From the NCBI RefSeq assembly GCF_040049255.1, contig NZ_JBDZDR010000001.1, forward strand, positions 1 through 64,000: a DNA stretch of 64,000 nt. The letters run 5' to 3'. The position numbers and the translations under genes are program-made. Positions 56,838 to 64,000 of the stretch are shown in pieces. The stretch's first letter is position 1. Each line of letters begins with the position of its first letter. Below the pieces are notes generated by a model. It worked only from the letters and a program-made list of their open reading frames with translations, was not told the origin of the DNA and did no database searches. The DNA comes from Pseudaminobacter sp040049255. Its GTDB lineage: Bacteria; Pseudomonadota; Alphaproteobacteria; Rhizobiales; Rhizobiaceae.

Positions 56838-57377
56838 CTAAAACGGGATCTCGTCGTCGAAATCGCGCGAGCCACCGCCACCACCACCGCCGGATCCGCC
56901 GCCGCTGCGGCCGCCACCGAAGCCACCGCCGCCGCGACCATAATCGTCGTTCGGGCCGGACTGGCCGAAATCGGAGCCGCCGCGCCCGCCGCCATAACCG
57001 ACCTGGCCGCCCTCGCCGCCCTGCCCGCGCGCGTCGAGCATCTGCAGCTCGCCGCGGAACTTCTGCAGCACCACCTCAGTGGTGTAACGCTCATTGCCGT
57101 TCTGGTCCTGCCATTTGCGGGTCTGCAACTGACCCTCGACATAGACCTTCATGCCCTTCTTCAGATACTGCTCGGCGACCTTGGCGAGATTGTCGTTGAA
57201 GATCACGACGCTGTGCCACTCGGTCTTTTCCTTGCGCTCGCCCGAGCTCTTGTCGCGCCAGGATTCGGAGGTCGCGATGCGAAGGTTCACGACCGGATCA
57301 CCGGAATTCAGCCGGCGAATTTCAGGGTCCGCGCCGAGATTGCCGACCAGAATGACCTTGTTGACGCTACCCGCCAT
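56838..57377 (-). CDS. ssb: Single-stranded DNA-binding protein Ssb
   Basis: A 179-residue OB-fold protein that coats single-stranded DNA. MAGSVNKVILVGNLGADPEI begins the fold, WHSVVIFNDNLAKVAEQYLK and KVYVEGQLQTRKWQD complete it (to about residue 115). A long Gly-rich linker follows and the protein ends in the acidic tip DFDDEIPF that recruits partner proteins such as RecG and Exo I. A LexA-type SOS box lies 119 bases upstream. Diverges from uvrA. Confidence 0.97.
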   Translation of the reverse strand: MAGSVNKVILVGNLGADPEIRRLNSGDPVVNLRIATSESWRDKSSGERKEKTEWHSVVIFNDNLAKVAEQYLKKGMKVYVEGQLQTRKWQDQNGNERYTTEVVLQKFRGELQMLDARGQGGEGGQVGYGGGRGGSDFGQSGPNDDYGRGGGGFGGGRSGGGSGGGGGGGSRDFDDEIPF

Positions 57378-57495
57378 AACACCGCTCCCGCGCTCGTCCT
57401 AACTCTACTGCACCGATTGCCCGCGCATCCTATCCGATCGCGGCCGCGCCGGGCGCCTGCGGCTGCGAAAATCGAACAATGTCCACAAATGTTTT

Positions 57496-57510
57496 GTTCT
57501 ATTTTTGTTC
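57496..57510. promoter_or_regulatory. LexA (SOS) box
   Basis: GTTC (57496-57499), seven T/A-rich bases, GTTC (57507-57510): an exact alphaproteobacterial LexA site GTTC-N7-GTTC. It lies 119 bases before the ssb start and about 710 before uvrA. In rhizobia one such box commonly serves both divergent genes. Confidence 0.85.
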
Positions 57511-58219
57511 TAGATGGAGTTTCGGCAAATTTCAAGCGCCTTGGAGTGAGAAAGCGTGTCTGCCGACCGAGCTGTTCCATAGGACTGACATAAAGCGGCC
57601 TCGCCGCTCTCAATCAGGAGCGCGCGAGGCCCTGCTGGCATATCTGCCTGACTTGCCGGGAGTATTTCACCGGCTTTTTCGGATGCTTCGCGGCCTTCAG
57701 CCGACGATCCGACTGGTGTTTCAGCTTATTTTTCTTGATTACAGAGGCCGACGTGCCGGGTACCTTCGGGTTGTCAGACCCGCTGCGGCTCCATCAAGGG
57801 GAGCCATTTGAGACTGTCCGGTGGGATCATGCCTCCCTCCTGAGTCGCTTGCTCCAACGTCTCCACGACTTCCGTTCGCAGGTTTGTGGCGTCTCGCAAA
57901 CCGCCCTTTGGCAGCGAAGAGCAACTTGCTCAGCCGCAGATGACAACGTCATTGTGCGCCCGCCGTGCCATGGGGTCAATGCGCAAATTCCGGCAGGGAA
58001 AAATTGTTATCCCGAACGACTACTGCCGACGGTGAAATGTCAGCAGAGCGTTCGACCTTTGTTCTTTTCACTTGCCGCATCCGCCCAAAGGCGGCTAAAC
58101 CCCGGCTTGAGGAGCTTTAGGCATCCCTCGACACAGTTGAGAGAATACCTACATGACGGGTTTGGCCGGTCATACCAGCCAAGCCAGGTAACATTTTGAA
58201 ATCGAGGCGGCGACCCGGC
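57511..58219. other. Long ssb-uvrA intergenic region without a supported gene
   Basis: About 700 bases. The longest frames (up to ~150 codons on the plus strand from 57735) lack ribosome binding sites, domain motifs and a coherent composition. A hairpin AAGCGGCCTCGCCGCTC lies near 57593. The only apparent regulatory site is the LexA box at its left end. It may be a decayed insertion. Confidence 0.4.
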
Positions 58220-61144
<2,925 letters not shown>

Positions 61145-61319
61145 TGGACGAGAGCGGCATCGTTTCAATCGAAAGCCGGTTCGGTGTTTCCGATACTTCG
61201 ACCGGCTGCCGGAAACGGTGACGAAGCTCGGCCGAGCGGCAATGCCCCCCGGCCGCGTAGGGGGCGGTGCCAGATCCATCGCATAAGCTTAGATTTTTCG
61301 AGTTGAGGTGGAGGAGCGT

Positions 61320-62120
61320 ATGACCAAGTCGGGGACCATTCGCGCAGGCATGGGAGGCTGGACTTTCGAGCCCTGGGACACCTCCTTCTATCCTGAAAAG
61401 CTGCCCAAGGCGAAGCAGCTCCAATATGCCAGCCGCCAGGTGCCGACCATCGAGGTCAATGGCACCTATTATTCGAGCTTCAAGGAACCGACCTTCGTCA
61501 AATGGGCCAGCGAGGCGCCGGACGGCTTCGTCTATTCGCTGAAGGGCAACCGCTTCGTCACCAATCGCCGCGTGCTCGGAGAAGCAGGCGAATCCATGAT
61601 GCGCTTCCTGGGCTCAGGCATTGTGGCGCTGGGCGAAAAGCTGGGGCCGATCCTGTGGCAGTTCGCGCCGACCAAGAAATTCGATCATGACGACTTCGAG
61701 GCCTTTCTGAAGCTGCTGCCGGAAAAACAGGACGGCGTGGCGCTGCGCCACACAGTTGAAGTGCGCCACCCCTCATTCGTCGTACCCGAATTCGTGGCGT
61801 TGGCGCGCAAATACAATGTGCCCGTAGTCTATGCCGACCACGCCACCTACCCGGCCATCGCCGACATTACCGGAGATTTCGTCTATGCGCGGCTGCAGAC
61901 CGGCTCGGACGACATTGCGACCTGCTATGCCCCCAAGGCGCTCGATGAATGGGCTACGCGGGCCAAGACCTGGGCGGAGGGCGGCGTGCCGGCTGACCTG
62001 CCACGCGCGGACCCCGCGTATGACGCACCGGTGAAGCCGCGGGACGTGTTCGTCTATTTCATTACGTCCGGAAAAATACATGCGCCGCACGGCGCAATCG
62101 CCTTCATGCAGCGCATCTGA
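61320..62120 (+). CDS. DUF72 domain-containing protein
   Basis: A 266-residue TIM-barrel-like DUF72 (YecE-type) protein. AGMGGWTFEPWDTSFYPEKL at the start (the family GWxYxxWxxxFYP motif), VEVNGTYYSSFKEPTFVKWA-type EINGTFY segment, and EVRHPSFVVPEFVALARKYN near residue 145. The function of DUF72 proteins is unknown. The ATG at 61320 has GGAGG five bases upstream; a GTG four codons earlier is less likely. A GC hairpin follows the stop (62137-62163). Confidence 0.88.
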   Translation: MTKSGTIRAGMGGWTFEPWDTSFYPEKLPKAKQLQYASRQVPTIEVNGTYYSSFKEPTFVKWASEAPDGFVYSLKGNRFVTNRRVLGEAGESMMRFLGSGIVALGEKLGPILWQFAPTKKFDHDDFEAFLKLLPEKQDGVALRHTVEVRHPSFVVPEFVALARKYNVPVVYADHATYPAIADITGDFVYARLQTGSDDIATCYAPKALDEWATRAKTWAEGGVPADLPRADPAYDAPVKPRDVFVYFITSGKIHAPHGAIAFMQRI

Positions 62121-62190
62121 ACGCCAGGCATGGCAAGGGCGGCAAGGCCGAAGCCCGCCGCCCCTAACGACCAGATTAGTTGACCAGCAC

Positions 62191-62472
62191 TCAGTTGCCG
62201 CGGCCGATCAAGCGGGGGCTGTTGCCGACTTGCCCAGCATAGGCGCCGATCGATGCACTGGAGCCGTAGTTGGCGGAGCTGGGTGCATGGACAACCGACG
62301 AGGCCGGAACCGCATCGCCCTGGCGCGGCAGAGGCACGGACGCGGCCGTGGAAGCGGCAACGGCGTCTTGGTTGATGACCACGGCCGGCGCGGCATCGCC
62401 CTGGCGCTCGTTGGCAAAAGCGGTACCCGAAGCGAGCAGGATGGCTGCGACAGCAAGAATGGTCTTGTTCAT
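62191..62472 (-). CDS. Small exported protein (93 aa)
   Basis: Signal peptide MNKTILAVAAILLASGTAFA with cleavage near residue 20, then an Ala/Ser/Val-rich low-complexity mature part with two QGDA units (RQGDAAPAVV, RQGDAVPASS) and a Gly/Asn-rich end (YAGQVGNSPRLIGRGN). GGAGAATTGAA precedes the ATG, a fair ribosome binding site. Likely periplasmic or surface-associated; unknown function. No EcfG-type promoter was found upstream. Confidence 0.75.
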   Translation of the reverse strand: MNKTILAVAAILLASGTAFANERQGDAAPAVVINQDAVAASTAASVPLPRQGDAVPASSVVHAPSSANYGSSASIGAYAGQVGNSPRLIGRGN

Positions 62473-62732
62473 TTCAATTCTCCAATAGTCTCTATTTCAA
62501 ACCTTTCGGTCAGCTGCGGTGCAGCGCCGATGGAGTGTAGATATGTGAACGATAGCGAGGGAATTAGGCGTCAAATGGTGAACGATGTGTCGGCTGGAGC
62601 GCCGTCAAAAGCGCGTGCATGAGGCACGCGTTCGTTCACCGCCTCACATTCGAAACGATGGACATCGCCCACCCACAGGCATAGCTTTCGGCGATCGCGC
62701 AAATGCCTGACTGAGTCTTGGGAGAAGACCAA

Positions 62733-64000
62733 ATGAGCATTACCGACGCATCGCCATCTCTCTACAACGACGATCTGGCCCCCGCGAAAGTGCGTAACTG
62801 GGGAGCGTTCAGCATATTCAACGTCTGGACATCGGACGTTCACAGCCTGTGGGGCTATTATCTTGCCGCCAGCCTTTTTCTTTTCTGCGGCAGCTTTGTA
62901 AACTTCCTCATCGCAATCGGCATCGGCTCGCTGATAATCTACGTGCTCATGAACCTGATCGGCAATGCGGGCGTGAAAACCGGCGTGCCGTTCCCAGTGC
63001 TGGCGCGCGCGTCTTTCGGAATCTGGGGCGCCAACATCCCGGCCCTGGTGCGGGCGATTGTGGCCTGCTTCTGGTACGGCGCGCAGACCGCGGCGGCGTC
63101 GGGCGCCATTGTGGCGCTGCTGATCCGCACCGAGTGGTTTGCGAGCTTTCACCAGGATGTGCATGTGCTCGGCCACTCAGGGCTCGAGGTCGTGTGTTTC
63201 CTGGTGGTGTGGGCCCTGCAGCTGCTGATCATCCAGCGTGGCATGGAAACCGTCCGGCGCTTCCAGGACTGGGCGGGACCGGCGGTCTGGATCATGATGC
63301 TGATCCTTGCCGTCTATCTGTGCTGGAAGGCCGGTAGCTTCGCCGTCACCAGCGACATTCCCATGGACGTGCTGCTGGAGAAGACCAAGGATGCGGGCGT
63401 TCCGGGCCTGCCGGGCTCCGTGCCCGCGCTGGCGGCCGCGGCGGCGATCTGGGTTACCTATTTCTCCGCGCTCTACCTGAACTTCTGCGACTTCTCGCGT
63501 TATGCCCCAAACCAGGCGGCGGTGCGCAAGGGCAACATATGGGGCCTGCCGGTCAACCTGATCCTGTTCTCGCTGGTCGCCGGCGTGACCACCATCGCCG
63601 CCTATGACGTCTATGGCGAGGTGCTTCTGCACCCCGACCAGATCTCGGCCAAGTTCGACAGCTACTTCCTGGCCCTGCTGGCCGCCCTCACCTTCGCGGT
63701 CGCCACGCTCGGCATCAACGTGGTCGCAAACTTCGTCTCGCCGGCCTTCGACTTCTCCAACGTCTTTCCCAGGCAGATCGACTTCAAGAAGGGTGGCTAC
63801 ATCGCTGCGCTGATCGCGCTGGCTCTCTATCCATTCGCGCCATGGGAAAGCGGTGCGGCCGTCTTCGTCGGCATCATCGGCGCCACCATGGGCCCGATCT
63901 TCGGGGTGATGATGGTGGATTACTATCTCATCCGGAAGGGCGAGATGAATGTGGCCGATCTCTATCGCGAGAACGGGGAATTCCGCTTCCAGGCCGGCTG
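62733..64000 (+). CDS. NCS1-family nucleobase:cation symporter (runs off the right edge)
   Basis: At least 422 residues of a membrane transporter; the stop lies beyond the window. NDDLAPAKVRNWGAFSIFNV near residue 12 and MNLIGNAGVKTGVPFPVLAR near 73 are the NCS1 signatures; YFSALYLNFCDFSRYAP near 245 and FVSPAFDFSNVFPRQIDFKK near 330 agree. At least nine hydrophobic helices are present. NCS1 carriers take up allantoin, hydantoins, uracil, cytosine, purines or thiamine-related compounds; the substrate is not told by sequence. GGGAGAAGACC precedes the ATG, an excellent ribosome binding site. Confidence 0.93.
   Translation, partial: MSITDASPSLYNDDLAPAKVRNWGAFSIFNVWTSDVHSLWGYYLAASLFLFCGSFVNFLIAIGIGSLIIYVLMNLIGNAGVKTGVPFPVLARASFGIWGANIPALVRAIVACFWYGAQTAAASGAIVALLIRTEWFASFHQDVHVLGHSGLEVVCFLVVWALQLLIIQRGMETVRRFQDWAGPAVWIMMLILAVYLCWKAGSFAVTSDIPMDVLLEKTKDAGVPGLPGSVPALAAAAAIWVTYFSALYLNFCDFSRYAPNQAAVRKGNIWGLPVNLILFSLVAGVTTIAAYDVYGEVLLHPDQISAKFDSYFLALLAALTFAVATLGINVVANFVSPAFDFSNVFPRQIDFKKGGYIAALIALALYPFAPWESGAAVFVGIIGATMGPIFGVMMVDYYLIRKGEMNVADLYRENGEFRFQAG

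Noticed and set aside
58050..58100. Second LexA box closer to uvrA
   Set aside because: A GTTC is present at about 58064 but the second half-site reads TTGC instead of GTTC.
57511..58219. Possible transposase or protein remnant between ssb and uvrA
   Set aside because: Translations in all frames gave no family match, only a few short conserved-looking peptides; not enough to name anything.

Overview
The window looks like chromosomal DNA of an alphaproteobacterium of the order Hyphomicrobiales (Rhizobiales), most like the Mesorhizobium/Phyllobacteriaceae group. Evidence is the high GC content, the phosphatidylcholine synthase, IalB- and BA14K-family proteins, general-stress promoters of the form GGAAC-N16/17-CGTT, a GTTC-N7-GTTC LexA box and the many rhizobial-type housekeeping genes. 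Species cannot be assigned from sequence alone.

Layout. 1-3762 is an accessory segment abutting the 3' end of tRNA-Ser(UGA): an IS-end-like sequence, a phage-protein scrap, a polysaccharide pyruvyl transferase and unrecognised genes. 3763-34740 is mostly core: TerC, RimO, a four-gene BMP-type nucleoside ABC importer, a DUF2182-DUF1326-pcs-qor operon divergent from a UbiH-type hydroxylase across a perfect 20-bp palindrome, HspQ, IalB, a YejA-like binding protein, a FrnE-like oxidoreductase, mfd-sdhE, recG, glmS, glmU, ccdA and a HisKA_2 sensor kinase. 34285-39331 is a run of small secreted proteins (two tandem EF-hand proteins, a GGFHGM-repeat protein, BA14K) interrupted by an FAD monooxygenase. 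Three genes between 31.5 and 38.8 kb, plus one candidate small RNA, carry EcfG-type promoters, so this part looks like a general-stress cluster. 39357-50761 holds glpR-glpK, an aromatic amino acid decarboxylase and a long leftward run gyrA ... coaD-ppiA-ppiB-ydcZ-queA-tgt. The Tgt has lost most of the usual zinc ligands.

51762-56775 is an eroded mobile/defence island wedged between marC and ssb. It holds an XRE regulator with a candidate operator, a DUF6634-like protein, a small protein, an in-frame chimera of an FtsH-type M41 peptidase with a Toprim/DUF4435-like module, a 5'-truncated DNA-phosphorothioation-associated methyltransferase and a frameshifted, N-terminally truncated tyrosine recombinase whose 3' end is fused to the methyltransferase remnant. 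The core resumes with ssb (LexA box), uvrA, a DUF72 protein and an NCS1 permease cut by the window edge.

No complete new multi-gene system could be demonstrated. The best leads are the M41-Toprim fusion and its operon, the EcfG-driven candidate small RNA, the palindrome in front of the DUF1326/DUF2182 operon, and the Tgt without its zinc site. No CRISPR array or rRNA operon was seen.
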